Of a stretch of 64,000 bases of DNA, positions 54,783 through 63,851 are shown piece by piece; position 1 is the first letter of the stretch, and each line of letters opens with the position of its first letter. Under the pieces are notes generated by a model that saw nothing but the letters and a program-made list of their open reading frames with translations, did not search any database and was not told where the DNA came from. A program made the position numbers and the translations under genes. The stretch is from Aquimonas sp044377145 (GTDB taxonomy: Bacteria; Pseudomonadota; Gammaproteobacteria; Xanthomonadales; Xanthomonadaceae), in NCBI RefSeq assembly GCF_044377145.1, contig NZ_JBILJQ010000018.1, positions 10,318-74,317 of the forward strand. The letters run 5' to 3'.

Positions 54783-54795
54783 GCTGCCGGGCGCT

Positions 54796-55212
54796 TCATA
54801 GCTCGCGCCTGATCTCTCCGCCCCGCAGGATGCTGAACACGAAAGGCGCCTGAGTCTTGGCGATGCGCTTGCGCATGCCGGGCAGCGCCTTGGCGAACAG
54901 CGCCGCCATCTGCTCGCCGGTCAGGCCCTTCTGGGTCAGCGCAAACATACGGACCCGCGCGTCCTGCACCATTTGGCGCTCGTGCGGATTGCGGCGGATG
55001 GCGGAGTCCTTGGTCAGAACGATCCAGCCCTGTGTCCCAGCCTCCTGCAGCCAGTCCACGTCGCTGGTGTGCTGCCCGAACAGGTCGTCGTGCAGCAGCA
55101 CTTTGGCGCCTGCTTCGAGCAGGGCCTGGGCGACCTGTCGACGACCCAGGCTGCGGTCGATGAAGAAAACGGGCTCGGGGCTGCCTTGCTCAGGCTGCAC
55201 GCGCCGGTTCAC
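54796..55212 (-). CDS. PIN-like toxin (VapC45-like)
   Basis: 138 aa, the same length as M. tuberculosis VapC45. It has FFIDRSLGRRQVAQALLEAG, the acidic HDDLFG, DVDWLQEAG and LTKDSAIRRNPHERQ, consistent with the metal-binding carboxylates of PIN-domain ribonucleases. The start lies 23 bp inside the end of the antitoxin gene, so it is expressed only with it. Predicted to cut RNA when free. Confidence 0.8.
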   Translation of the reverse strand: MNRRVQPEQGSPEPVFFIDRSLGRRQVAQALLEAGAKVLLHDDLFGQHTSDVDWLQEAGTQGWIVLTKDSAIRRNPHERQMVQDARVRMFALTQKGLTGEQMAALFAKALPGMRKRIAKTQAPFVFSILRGGEIRREL

Positions 55213-55888
55213 TCCGCAGGATGTCCTCGATCACCGCCTGATCGATTTCGTAGTCGGCAGCCAACGAAGCCAGCGACTCGCCGGCATGGAAACGATCGAG
55301 GATGACTTCGGTGCGGATGCCACGCGCATCCAGCAGCGGCCGGCCAAACCCACGAGTCGGGTCAATCACCACCGCGGCCATCGGCTCCGCCGAATCGGCG
55401 CGGCGCGGAAGGTGCAGCTTGAAGGGCACACCGGACGCATCGCGCTCGACCAGCCGCAGGTAGCGCTGGATGTGCTGCTTCATTTCAACCTGGCCATCGC
55501 GCGAAATGTTCAGCAGCTCGCCGTATTTCTCGACGAACAGATGGACACCATCGGTCTGGAACTCGCGGTCCGCGAGCGGATGGTCGCTGGGGTCCGCCTT
55601 GCGCAGATAGCCGAGGGCATCGCGCACGGTCCGCATGTCGACCTTGTGGTCGCGACGCATCGCGGCAAGCACCAGTAATTCGATGAGGTTGATGAAGGAC
55701 AGCCGTCGACCGAGGGGGTCGGCCGTCGCGATGACGGGCTCCTGCCGCCGCGTCTCGCCGTTGACGCGATAGTTCTGGCCAAACGTCCAGGCACGCACCG
55801 TCGAACCGGGAAGACGCAGGTACTGCGCGGCTTCCTTGGCCGAGTACACGGGACGGTTGCGCAGGTCGGTGACAGAGGGGCGGTTCAA
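55190..55888 (-). CDS. DUF433 antitoxin with MerR-like HTH (VapB45-like)
   Basis: 232 aa. An N-terminal helix-turn-helix (YSAKEAAQYLRLPGSTVRAWTFG) and LSFINLIELLVLAAMRRDHKV are followed by a C-terminal DUF433 segment (FHAGESLASLAADYEIDQAVIEDILR). The size is close to Rv2018 (VapB45, 239 aa). It should repress its own promoter and neutralise the toxin. The pair sits beside the R-M locus and probably stabilises this region. Confidence 0.85.
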   Translation of the reverse strand: MNRPSVTDLRNRPVYSAKEAAQYLRLPGSTVRAWTFGQNYRVNGETRRQEPVIATADPLGRRLSFINLIELLVLAAMRRDHKVDMRTVRDALGYLRKADPSDHPLADREFQTDGVHLFVEKYGELLNISRDGQVEMKQHIQRYLRLVERDASGVPFKLHLPRRADSAEPMAAVVIDPTRGFGRPLLDARGIRTEVILDRFHAGESLASLAADYEIDQAVIEDILRSEPARAA

Positions 55889-56086
55889 GTGGGCGTCTCC
55901 GGATGCTCTGGTGAGTATAGCCAGCGACCGGCCTGGCGCACCGAATGCTCACGGCGGCCGGGTCTTCTCATGGGTGATCGGTTCTGTAAGCCAGAAGGTT
56001 CGCAGCGTCGCTGTTGCAAGGTTCGATCGCCATCCGCCGCCGGCTTCGGCGATGATCCGTGCTGCTGTCATCGCCAGGGCAAGCGC

Positions 56087-56503
56087 ATGAGATCACGCGA
56101 AGTTCCGCAGAGCAGGTCGCGGCTGCCGATGCTCATGCGCGTCATCGGTGGTGCCGTGCTGATCGTGCTTCTGTTCTTCGGCATTCGCTTCTATCTGACC
56201 AGCGTGGTCAATCACATCGCTGTGCCGACGGTGGAGGAGTCCCGGCTTGGCGCCCAAGCCAGCGTCAATGCCGAAGCGCTGCGTCAGCGCCTCGCTCGCG
56301 TTCGAGTGCAGGGCGTCTTCGATTCCAGCAGCCCGGTGGTGATCGTCGAGCTGGCCGCCGCGCAGCTGCAGGAGTCGCGCGAGGTGATCTGTGCGGGCGC
56401 CGAGCGCAGGCTGAGGCGCCCGTTGGCCGGGCTGACCCTGCGTGTGCAGGAGTACCGCGGCAGCGAGCCTGCACTGGATGCCGGCACAGTGCGCTGTCCA
56501 TAG
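56087..56503 (+). CDS. Unknown single-pass membrane protein
   Basis: 138 aa from ATG 56087. One transmembrane helix (VIGGAVLIVLLFFGIRFYL), then a periplasmic part with a Cys pair (VICAGAE and the C-terminal RCP) that could form a disulfide. No family recognised. The 55889-56086 stretch upstream probably carries promoters of this gene and the divergent TA operon. Confidence 0.65.
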   Translation: MRSREVPQSRSRLPMLMRVIGGAVLIVLLFFGIRFYLTSVVNHIAVPTVEESRLGAQASVNAEALRQRLARVRVQGVFDSSSPVVIVELAAAQLQESREVICAGAERRLRRPLAGLTLRVQEYRGSEPALDAGTVRCP

Positions 56504-56569
56504 CCTCGGCGCAGCGTCGTGATCGCAAGCCGCGCCTGATCAGGCCGAGGTGCGGTGGAGGCAGTCGCT

Positions 56570-57100
56570 TCAGCCCGCTTCCGCAGCCTTCTTCAAATTT
56601 GCCAGCCCGGCTTCGAAGTCCGGCCCCACCAGGCTGTCCATGAACACGCCGAACCAGCGGTTGACGGGGCTGCCGCCCATGTCGCCCTCATTGCTCCAGT
56701 ACAGACGCACGCCGCTGCCGGCGGGCTCGATGCGCAGTACGCCCTTGGACTCCATGCCGAACTCCGGAAAGCGCAGCGCATAGTCGACGCGCTCATCGGG
56801 CACGGCGGCGGTGAACTCCATCTCGCCATTGCCTTCGCTCGCGCTGGTCCACGCCCAGCGTGCGCCGACGCCGGCGGCGGGGCCGCTGTACTCGATCTGC
56901 ATCGCCGGGTCGCGCTGGTTCCAGGCCGACCAGCGCTGCCACTCACGGGGCGAGGCCACGAGTGCGTACACGCGGGCCGCCGGCGCATTGATCTCGACCG
57001 AGCGCTCGACCTTGAACTGCGAGGGCAGGGTCAGGCCGACGCCCAGAAACAGCCCCACCAGCAAAACCAGCGCGCCAACGATTCGCAACAGCCATTTCAT
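56570..57100 (-). CDS. SRPBCC family (polyketide cyclase/START-like) membrane-anchored protein
   Basis: 176 aa. An N-terminal membrane anchor (LLRIVGALVLLVGLFLGVGL) precedes a Bet v1-like domain: VERSVEINAPAARVYALVASPREWQRWSAW, then GVGARWAWTS, EGDMGGSPVNRWFG. Such domains bind hydrophobic ligands; the role here is unknown. Confidence 0.85.
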   Translation of the reverse strand: MKWLLRIVGALVLLVGLFLGVGLTLPSQFKVERSVEINAPAARVYALVASPREWQRWSAWNQRDPAMQIEYSGPAAGVGARWAWTSASEGNGEMEFTAAVPDERVDYALRFPEFGMESKGVLRIEPAGSGVRLYWSNEGDMGGSPVNRWFGVFMDSLVGPDFEAGLANLKKAAEAG

Positions 57101-57233
57101 GTCCGTGCTCCCGAGGTGAAGGCGCTGGGACTCTACGCTTGAGTTGACCCTTCCAGCCAGTCCCCGGGCGCAGCAGTCTGCTGCGAAGGTTTCAGCGCAA
57201 GTCGCCGGCGGCGGCCGGCTGAGGTGCAGGTTC

Positions 57234-58004
57234 TCAATAGACGCCCGACTTCAGCACCCGCCCGTCCGCCAGCATCAGCTCGCGTGGCAACCATTCCACG
57301 CTGAATCGACCGGGGCGCGCTTCCACGAAGGCGCGCTCCTGTTCGTCGGCACCTTGGCGCCCTGCGCATTCAAACTCGCGCACCTCGTATGCGCTCAGCA
57401 CGTTCTGCGGGCCGATTTCGAAGTAGCAGAGCGACAGCCCCAAGGGATGCTCCCGATCGCGTGCGCGCAGCGTGCCGGCCAGTTGCACTACATCCTGCGA
57501 GCCGCGGTTGCGCACGCGCAGTTGCAGCACCAGGCGCGGCGTGTCGCCCTGCAGATTCCCCTGCGCGGGTCGCGATGCGTCGCTGCCGGTCGGTTCCGCT
57601 GTGCTTTCCAGCCGCGCGTCGGCGAGCTCGGTGCTGACGATCTCGCGCAGCGGCGCCAGCGCGCGCTCGCGCTCGGCGTCACGCGCAGCCTGGGCCACGC
57701 CTTCCTGCGCCTGACGCGCTTCCCACTGCTGCTCAAGCTCAATGGCCTCGGCAAAACTGCGCGCGGTGAAGGGCATGTCCGGGTCGCCCATCCCCGCCGG
57801 CAGGTAATCGCCGTTGCTGCGCTTGACGTAGGCCTCGACCCGGGCGCGATCCTCGGGCGCGAGCTTGGCGAGTGCGTCCTCGACCGATGAGAGGTCGGTG
57901 CTGCCGAAGGGCAGCTCGGTGCGCAGCGGGTCGCGGCTGCAGCGTGCCCCAAAGGCCACCAGCGCGATCAGTGCGATCCAGATCAGCGCGGACTTCAGAT
58001 TCAC
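57234..58004 (-). CDS. Unknown exported lipoprotein-like or membrane-anchored protein
   Basis: 256 aa. Hydrophobic N-terminus SALIWIALIALVAFGARCSRD; the Cys after GAR could be a lipobox, though the match is imperfect. A charged helical region (EAIELEQQWEARQAQEGVAQAARDAERERALAP) and a beta-rich C-terminal half (LVLQLRVRNRGSQDVVQLAGTLRARD) follow. The second half resembles a FixG or immunoglobulin-like sheet. No family assigned. The gap 57101-57233 holds nothing evident. Confidence 0.75.
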   Translation of the reverse strand: MNLKSALIWIALIALVAFGARCSRDPLRTELPFGSTDLSSVEDALAKLAPEDRARVEAYVKRSNGDYLPAGMGDPDMPFTARSFAEAIELEQQWEARQAQEGVAQAARDAERERALAPLREIVSTELADARLESTAEPTGSDASRPAQGNLQGDTPRLVLQLRVRNRGSQDVVQLAGTLRARDREHPLGLSLCYFEIGPQNVLSAYEVREFECAGRQGADEQERAFVEARPGRFSVEWLPRELMLADGRVLKSGVY

Positions 58005-58155
58005 GGCGGCTCCTCATGTGCGAGCGCAGGGGAATTGGCGCCAGTGTGAACGCGAAGGTGCGCTTTGCGAACGCGGGCGATGCCGATTCGCGGCGTGCTG
58101 GGCTATCACTCGATGGGCGCTGAGGCTTACGCCGCCACCGGATGCGGGTCAGCCC

Positions 58156-59724
58156 TCACGAACTGCAGGACAGCATCGAACAGCCGGCCTTGTGCCGCGC
58201 CCATTCGGGTCGCTTGGCGGCAAAGGCGTCGGCGCCGGGCTGCTCGGTATAGGGCTGCTGCAGAACATCCAGCCAGCGCTGCAGGGGTTCGACATCGCCG
58301 GCTTCAGCGGCGTCGATCGCCTGCTGGGCGAGATAGTTGCGCGGCAGGTATAGCGGGTTGACGGCCGCCATGCGGCTGAGGCGTTCGGCCCCGGCGTTCT
58401 CGCTGTGCAGGCGCTCGGCGTAGCGGCGCAGCCAGGCCTCGAGTTCGGGTCGGGCTGCGGTGAATGCCGTTTCGCTGTAGCCGGCATCGGCCAGCAGATC
58501 GGCGCTCGGCGCGTTCGCATCGAAACGCATCAGCGCGCGGAAGCTCAGGCTGAAGTCGAGCTGGGCGAGGTGCAGCAGGCGATACCACTCCTGCGACTGC
58601 GCGACATCGTCGGCCTGCGCATCGAGCAGGCCGAGCTTGGCGGCATTGATCCGCGCGTGCTCCGCGTTGAAGGTGTCGGCATAGGCGCGCAGGCCGTCGC
58701 GCAGCACCTCGGCATCGGCGAACAGGCCGGACAGCGCGCCAGCGAGGCAGCTCAGGTTCCAGTGCGCGATTTGCGGCTGGCGGCCGTAGGCGTAGCGGCG
58801 ACCTTCGGCATCGGTGGTGTTCGGGGTCCAGCCGGGGTCGAAGTCTTCGAGCCAGCCGTAGGGGCCGTAGTCGATGGTCAGGCCGAGTACCGACAGGTTG
58901 TCGGTGTTCATCACCCCGTGCACGAAGCCGACCCGCATCCACTGCGCCATCAGCTCGGCAGTGCGGACGCAGATCGCGCGGAACACCCGGGCGTCGCGTT
59001 CGGCGGCGCTGGTGAACCCGGCCTGTGCGAACTCGGGGAAGTCGCGCTCGAGCATGAAATTCCACAGCTGGCGCAGCAGGGCGTGTTCGCCGCGCGATGC
59101 AGGCAGCTCGAAGTGGCCGAAGCGCAGAAAGCTCGGCGCGACCCGACACACGATCGCGCCGGGTTCGGGCCGCGGATCACCGGCGTAGAGGATGTCGCGC
59201 ACCACGGCATCGCCGGTGGCGATCAGCGACAGCGCGCGCGTGGTCGGAATACCGAGGTGGTGCATGGCCTCGCTGCAGACGAACTCGCGCAAGGACGAGC
59301 GCAGCACGGCGCGGCCGTCGGCGCGACGCGAATACGGCGTCGGCCCGGCGCCTTTCAGCTGCAGCTCCAGGCGCTGGCCGTCGATGCCGATCGCCTCGCC
59401 GAGGCTGATCGCGCGGCCATCGCCCAGCTGCCCGGCCCAGTGGCCGAACTGGTGGCCGCCGTAATTGGTCGCGATCGGCTGCATGCCTGGCAGCAGCGCA
59501 TTGCCGCTGAACACCTCGGCAAACCGCGCGCTTTCGACGTCCTCCACGCCCCAGCCCAGCTGTGCGGCAACGTCGCGCGACCACGCCAACAGACGAGGTG
59601 CGCGCACGGCGCTCGGCTTTACCTCAGACCACAGCGCGCCGCTCACCGCGCGGGTGAAGTTGCGCGGCTCCGGATCGCCGGGCAACGCTTGGATGAAGCG
59701 GTTGTCGAAGCTCAGTGCGCGCAT
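58156..59724 (-). CDS. selO: Protein adenylyltransferase SelO (YdiU)
   Basis: 522 aa. A pseudokinase-fold AMPylase that transfers AMP to Ser/Thr/Tyr of target proteins, linked to redox stress. Recognised from ATNYGGHQFGHWAGQLGDGRA, ELQLKGAGPTPYSRRADGRAVLRSS, VGFVHGVMNTDNLSVLGLTIDYGPYGWLEDFD (metal-binding N and D) and the C-terminus CSMLSCSS. The last Cys (C520) sits where the eukaryotic enzyme has selenocysteine, and C513-C520 may cross-link to the lobe to control activity. Stand-alone gene. Confidence 0.95.
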   Translation of the reverse strand: MRALSFDNRFIQALPGDPEPRNFTRAVSGALWSEVKPSAVRAPRLLAWSRDVAAQLGWGVEDVESARFAEVFSGNALLPGMQPIATNYGGHQFGHWAGQLGDGRAISLGEAIGIDGQRLELQLKGAGPTPYSRRADGRAVLRSSLREFVCSEAMHHLGIPTTRALSLIATGDAVVRDILYAGDPRPEPGAIVCRVAPSFLRFGHFELPASRGEHALLRQLWNFMLERDFPEFAQAGFTSAAERDARVFRAICVRTAELMAQWMRVGFVHGVMNTDNLSVLGLTIDYGPYGWLEDFDPGWTPNTTDAEGRRYAYGRQPQIAHWNLSCLAGALSGLFADAEVLRDGLRAYADTFNAEHARINAAKLGLLDAQADDVAQSQEWYRLLHLAQLDFSLSFRALMRFDANAPSADLLADAGYSETAFTAARPELEAWLRRYAERLHSENAGAERLSRMAAVNPLYLPRNYLAQQAIDAAEAGDVEPLQRWLDVLQQPYTEQPGADAFAAKRPEWARHKAGCSMLSCSS

Positions 59725-59803
59725 CGCAATCCGTGCAGTGACCGCAGTCGGCTGCAGCCAAGTTCACGCCGGTGGGCGTGCTCGCAGAGGCAGAGCCGAA
59801 GGC

Positions 59804-60427
59804 TCAGCGGGCGCCGCCGCGCTTGAGCGCGCGATAGCGGGCCAGAATCTCGTCGTACTCGGCCTGCAGGGTTTCGCGCTCAAGCCTGCGCTTCTGCAGG
59901 TACTCGTTCTGCTCTTCCACCTGCCGGCGCGCCGCATTGATCGAGCTCTGCACGGTGGCCGGCACCGGCTTGCCGCCGCGCTCCAGCGAGGCCGCGTGGG
60001 CGACCAGATCGCTCAGGCTCTTCTCCTGGCTGCGGATGCCGACATCGGCCGCCTCCAGGGTCTGATCGAGCAGATCGAACCGCTCGGCGTAGGCGCGCTG
60101 AAGGTCGGCTTCGGTCGCGTACGAACCCATCAGCACAGCGTCCATCTTGTCCTGCTCGGCCTGGATCTCGGCCAGGCGTGCTTCCTCGGCGGCAGCGGCA
60201 TCGGCGACGGCGCGCTCTTCAGGCGTCATCGCACGGTCGACCTCACGCACCGCCATGCCGGCGCTGTTGAGTTCGGAGCGCTGCTGGTTGACGGCCTCGG
60301 GCGGCAGCGCGTCGGTGTACTGGACCTTGCCGTCAGCGTCGACCCAGCGGTAGAGCTTCTGGGCGGCGGCGGGCGCGGCGAGCACGGCCAGAACCAGGGC
60401 AGCGGAAATCGATGAAATCAGGCGCAT
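59804..60427 (-). CDS. DUF4124 domain periplasmic protein
   Basis: 207 aa. Signal peptide AALVLAVLAAPAAA, then the DUF4124 motif LYRWVDADGKVQYTDALPPE. The rest is a long charged coiled coil (ARRQVEEQNEYLQKRRLERETLQAEYDEIL). Function unknown; common in this group of bacteria. Separated by 39 bp from the pyrE stop. Confidence 0.87.
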   Translation of the reverse strand: MRLISSISAALVLAVLAAPAAAQKLYRWVDADGKVQYTDALPPEAVNQQRSELNSAGMAVREVDRAMTPEERAVADAAAAEEARLAEIQAEQDKMDAVLMGSYATEADLQRAYAERFDLLDQTLEAADVGIRSQEKSLSDLVAHAASLERGGKPVPATVQSSINAARRQVEEQNEYLQKRRLERETLQAEYDEILARYRALKRGGAR

Positions 60428-60466
60428 GGGTAACCTCGGAATCGGGTGCAGACAGGGGCGACAGAA

Positions 60467-61111
60467 TCAGTCGGCGCTGCCGTAGGCTTCTCGATAGGCG
60501 AGCAGGCGGATGCGGTGCTCGCCCAACTCAGGGCGTTCGGCAGTATAGGCAAGCAGCTCGGCCAGACGTGCGACCGCGATCACCGGCAGGTGGGCATCCT
60601 GTTCAAGTTCCTGTACCGCAGAGCGCGTGCCCTGGCCGCGCTCCTGGCGGTCGAGCGCGATCAGCACACCGCAGGGCGTGGCGCCGGCCGCGCGGATAAT
60701 CTCCAGCGATTCGCGGATGGCGGTGCCGGCGGTGATCACGTCATCGACGATCAACACCCGCCCCTGCAGCTTGGCGCCGATCAGGCTGCCGCCCTCACCG
60801 TGGCTCTTGACCTCCTTGCGATTGAACGCCACCGGCACGTCGATGCCGCGTGCGTACAGCGCAGTCGCGAGTGCTGTCGCCAGCGGGATGCCCTTGTACG
60901 CAGGGCCGAACAGCATGTCGAATGCAAGCCCTGCGCCCAGCAGTGCTTCCGCGTAGCAATCGGCCAGTCGCGCCAGCGCGCCGCCGCTGTTGAACAGGCC
61001 GGCATTGAAAAAGTACGGGCTGAGCCGGCCGGATTTGAGGCTGAACTCGCCGAAGCGCAGCACCTCGCGCTCAAGCGCGAGCTCCAGAAACCGCTGCTGA
61101 TACGCCTGCAT
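60467..61111 (-). CDS. pyrE: Orotate phosphoribosyltransferase
   Basis: 214 aa from ATG 61111, preceded by TGAGGGG; a longer frame runs antisense to the next gene and is spurious. The fifth step of UMP synthesis: orotate plus PRPP gives OMP. Motifs: LKSGRLSPYFFNAGLF, FGPAYKGIPLATALA, FNRKEVKSHGEGG (flexible loop with the catalytic Lys) and the PRPP motif VLIVDDVITAGTA. Divergent from the exonuclease gene; the 141-bp gap between them carries both promoters. Confidence 0.96.
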   Translation of the reverse strand: MQAYQQRFLELALEREVLRFGEFSLKSGRLSPYFFNAGLFNSGGALARLADCYAEALLGAGLAFDMLFGPAYKGIPLATALATALYARGIDVPVAFNRKEVKSHGEGGSLIGAKLQGRVLIVDDVITAGTAIRESLEIIRAAGATPCGVLIALDRQERGQGTRSAVQELEQDAHLPVIAVARLAELLAYTAERPELGEHRIRLLAYREAYGSAD

Positions 61112-61252
61112 GCACAACCCCTCAAAGCCTCGCCCGCGAAGCCCGCTATCATCCCAGCTTCGCAGCGTGGAGGCCACGCGGCGGCCGTGAGCGCTCGGTA
61201 CGGTTTGCTGTTCGCTCCGACTCCCCCATTCCAATCCCAACGCCCGGCCCCC

Positions 61253-62023
61253 ATGCGCATCTGCAGCTTCAACGCCAACGGCATCCGCTCCGCCGCCCAG
61301 AAGGGCTTCTTCGACTGGTTTCCCGGCCAGGACATCGACTTGCTGTGCGTGCAGGAAACCAAGGCCCAGGCCGAACAGCTGGCCGAGCCCGCATTGCGCC
61401 CGGCCGGTTGGCATGCGCACTTCCGCGATGCCACCACCAAGAAGGGCTACAGCGGCGTCGGCATCTACAGCCGAGAGGCGCCGGACCAGGTGCTGACCGA
61501 ACTCGGCTGGCCGGAGTTCGATGAGGAAGGCCGCTATATCGAGGCGCGCTTTGGTGACCTCAGCGTGGTCTCGCTGTACTTCCCGTCCGGTTCGTCCGGC
61601 GATGAGCGCCAGCAGTTCAAGTTCAAGTGCATGGACTGGTTCGGGCCGATCCTGCAGCAGTGGCTGCAGTCCTCGCGCCGCTATGTGATCTGCGGCGACT
61701 GGAACATCGTTCACACCCGTCGCGACATCAAGAACTGGGCCTCGAATCAGAAGAACTCCGGCTGCTTGCCCGCCGAGCGCGCCTGGCTGGATCTGCTGTT
61801 CAAATCGCAGGGCTGGGTCGACAGCTACCGCCACCTGCGCCCCGAAGGCGAGGACTACACCTGGTGGAGCCAGCGCGGCGCCGCGCGGGCCAAGAACGTC
61901 GGCTGGCGCATCGACTTCCAGGTGGTGTCGCCCGTCCTGCGCGATGCGCTGAAGCACTGCGCTATCCATGCCGAGCCGAAGTTCTCCGACCACGCACCCT
62001 ACGTTGTGGACTACGAAGCGTGA
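61253..62023 (+). CDS. xthA: Exodeoxyribonuclease III (AP endonuclease)
   Basis: 256 aa. EEP fold with all active residues: FNANGIRSA, LLCVQETKAQ (Glu), GDWNIVHTRRDIKNW (Asp, Asn), GWRIDFQVVS and FSDHAPYVVDY (catalytic His). It cuts at abasic sites and removes 3' blocks in base-excision repair. Start ATG 61253 fits the usual MRICSFNANGIR opening. Its TGA overlaps the GTG of the next gene. Confidence 0.94.
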   Translation: MRICSFNANGIRSAAQKGFFDWFPGQDIDLLCVQETKAQAEQLAEPALRPAGWHAHFRDATTKKGYSGVGIYSREAPDQVLTELGWPEFDEEGRYIEARFGDLSVVSLYFPSGSSGDERQQFKFKCMDWFGPILQQWLQSSRRYVICGDWNIVHTRRDIKNWASNQKNSGCLPAERAWLDLLFKSQGWVDSYRHLRPEGEDYTWWSQRGAARAKNVGWRIDFQVVSPVLRDALKHCAIHAEPKFSDHAPYVVDYEA

Positions 62024-63354
62024 GCAGCGCCGACTGGCGCATGCGCCTGCCCGCTGCGGTGCGGCCCTACGTCGAGCGCGAGCCGCTGGCGGCGCTGATG
62101 CTGGGGCTGTCGTCCGGGTTTCCGTACGCGATGATCGGCGCCACCCTGACCACGCGACTGGCGCAGGACGGTATCGACAAGCGCAGCGTCACCGCGTTCT
62201 CGCTGGCGCTTCTGGTCTACAACCTCAAATGGATCTGGTCGCCGCTGGTCGATGCCCTGCGCCTGCCGCTGCTGGGCCGGCTGGGTCAGCGGGTGTCGTG
62301 GCTGCTGTTCGCCGGCGTGCTGGTGATGGCGGCGGTGGCCTGGCTGGCGGTGCTCGATCCCAAGGCCGACCTGATGCTGTTCGCCGCCGCCGCGGTCGCC
62401 GTCGCGGTGGCGGGCGCCACCTATGACATCGTCATCGACGCCTATCGCATCGAGGTGCTGAAGCCCGAGCAGCTCGGCGTCGGGTCCGGCATGTCGCAGT
62501 ACGGCTGGCGGATCGGCTCGGTCGCGGCCGGCTCACTGGCGCTGTTTGTCGCCACTCGCGGCGACTGGACCCTGGCCTACCTGCTGTGCGCCGGCTTCGC
62601 CCTGCCGGCGATGCTGACCGGCCTGGTGCTCGGCGAGCCCGAGCGTCATCGGGTGCTGGTGGACGCAGGCAACTTCGCCCAGCGCGCGATCCAGCCGCTG
62701 GTCGAGTTCGTAAAGCGCCGCGGCGCCCTGCTGGTGCTGCTGTTCGTGCTGCTGCACAAGATCGGCGACACCCTCGCCAACCTGACCTTGCGCCTGCTGC
62801 TGAACGATCTCGGTTTCAGCAACGAGGAGATCGCGACCTGGGACGTGGGCGTCGGCTTCTTCGCCTACCTCGCCGGCATCTTCATCGGTGGCGCCCTGTA
62901 CAGCGGGCTCGGCATGCAGCGCTCGGTGCTGATCGCGTTGGTGCTGATGGCGGTGTCCAACCTGAGCTTCGCCCTGCTGGCCTGGGTCGGGCACTCCAAT
63001 GCGCTGCTGGCCTTCACCATCGCCTTCGAAAACACCGCCAGCGGCATCGGCGGCGTGGTGGTGGTGGCCTACCTGTCGGCGCTGTGCAATCTCGCATTCA
63101 CCGCCACCCAGTACGCCGCCCTGTCGGCTGCGGCCAGCGTGGTTGGCCGCTTCATCACCGGCACCACCGCCGGCGGCCTGATCGAGTCGATGGGCTACGT
63201 GAGCTTCTACGTGTTCACCACTCTGATCGCCCTGCCCGGCGTGTTCCTCTACCTCGGCATGCTGCGCTCGGGCCTGATCGACCGCTCGCTCGGCGATGCC
63301 GGCCGCAGCGAGGATCAGCGCGGGCGCGGCGATGGGGGAGCATCGGCGCCGTAG
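62020..63354 (+). CDS. AmpG-like MFS permease (muropeptide transporter family)
   Basis: 444 aa from GTG 62020 (GTGA overlap with xthA). About 12 transmembrane helices; LMLGLSSGFPYAMIGATLTTRLAQDGI and YNLKWIWSPLVDAL match the conserved opening of AmpG (LLGFSSGLPLAL...KFLWAPLLD). VAGATYDIVIDAYRIEVL corresponds to the AmpG QDIVIDAYRTE segment. AmpG imports GlcNAc-anhydroMurNAc peptides for cell-wall recycling and ampC induction; other members carry acetyl-CoA or siderophore-like loads. The muropeptide role is the most probable but not proved. Confidence 0.85.
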   Translation: MSSADWRMRLPAAVRPYVEREPLAALMLGLSSGFPYAMIGATLTTRLAQDGIDKRSVTAFSLALLVYNLKWIWSPLVDALRLPLLGRLGQRVSWLLFAGVLVMAAVAWLAVLDPKADLMLFAAAAVAVAVAGATYDIVIDAYRIEVLKPEQLGVGSGMSQYGWRIGSVAAGSLALFVATRGDWTLAYLLCAGFALPAMLTGLVLGEPERHRVLVDAGNFAQRAIQPLVEFVKRRGALLVLLFVLLHKIGDTLANLTLRLLLNDLGFSNEEIATWDVGVGFFAYLAGIFIGGALYSGLGMQRSVLIALVLMAVSNLSFALLAWVGHSNALLAFTIAFENTASGIGGVVVVAYLSALCNLAFTATQYAALSAAASVVGRFITGTTAGGLIESMGYVSFYVFTTLIALPGVFLYLGMLRSGLIDRSLGDAGRSEDQRGRGDGGASAP

Positions 63355-63504
63355 CACGCCGACCTTGGTCGCTGGCGCGATGTCGGGACTGCCGGCACGG
63401 ACCGCGCCTGTGATACGTTCATCCGTCACGCGGCGCATACAGGGGTGCCCCGCGCGTTCGAATTTTCAGCTACTGACCCGGCAGCCCGCACGCCCGACCC
63501 CTGC

Positions 63505-63744
63505 ATGCCCGACATCCACATCAAAGACATCTCGCCCGAGGTTGCCGACCGCATCAAGCGTATCGCCCGCGACCGCGGCTGGCCGATCAACGATGTCGTG
63601 CTGCACCTGCTCAATCAGGCGCTGGGCCTGGAGCACGCCGACCCCCCGCTGCCCGGCGACATCGCCCGTCTGACCGGCACCTGGGAAGACGAAGAATCCA
63701 GAGCCCTGCACGAGGCCATCGAGGCGCTGCGCAAGCTGGGCTGA
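63505..63744 (+). CDS. Small ribbon-helix-helix-like protein
   Basis: 79 aa from ATG 63505. The first 45 residues (MPDIHIKDISPEVADRIKRI and VVLHLLNQAL) have a beta-strand, helix, helix pattern of Arc/CopG-like DNA-binding proteins such as antitoxins. The rest is acidic. No toxin gene is adjacent, so it may be a stand-alone regulator. Confidence 0.65.
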   Translation: MPDIHIKDISPEVADRIKRIARDRGWPINDVVLHLLNQALGLEHADPPLPGDIARLTGTWEDEESRALHEAIEALRKLG

Positions 63745-63851
63745 GTGGCTTTCATCACACGGTTTCCAGCCCGATGACTTCGGGATGACTTCGGTTGTAT
63801 CGCGCATCGGACGCGCCGCAAGCGCTCGTCGGCGCGCCCGGCCTGGCGTAA

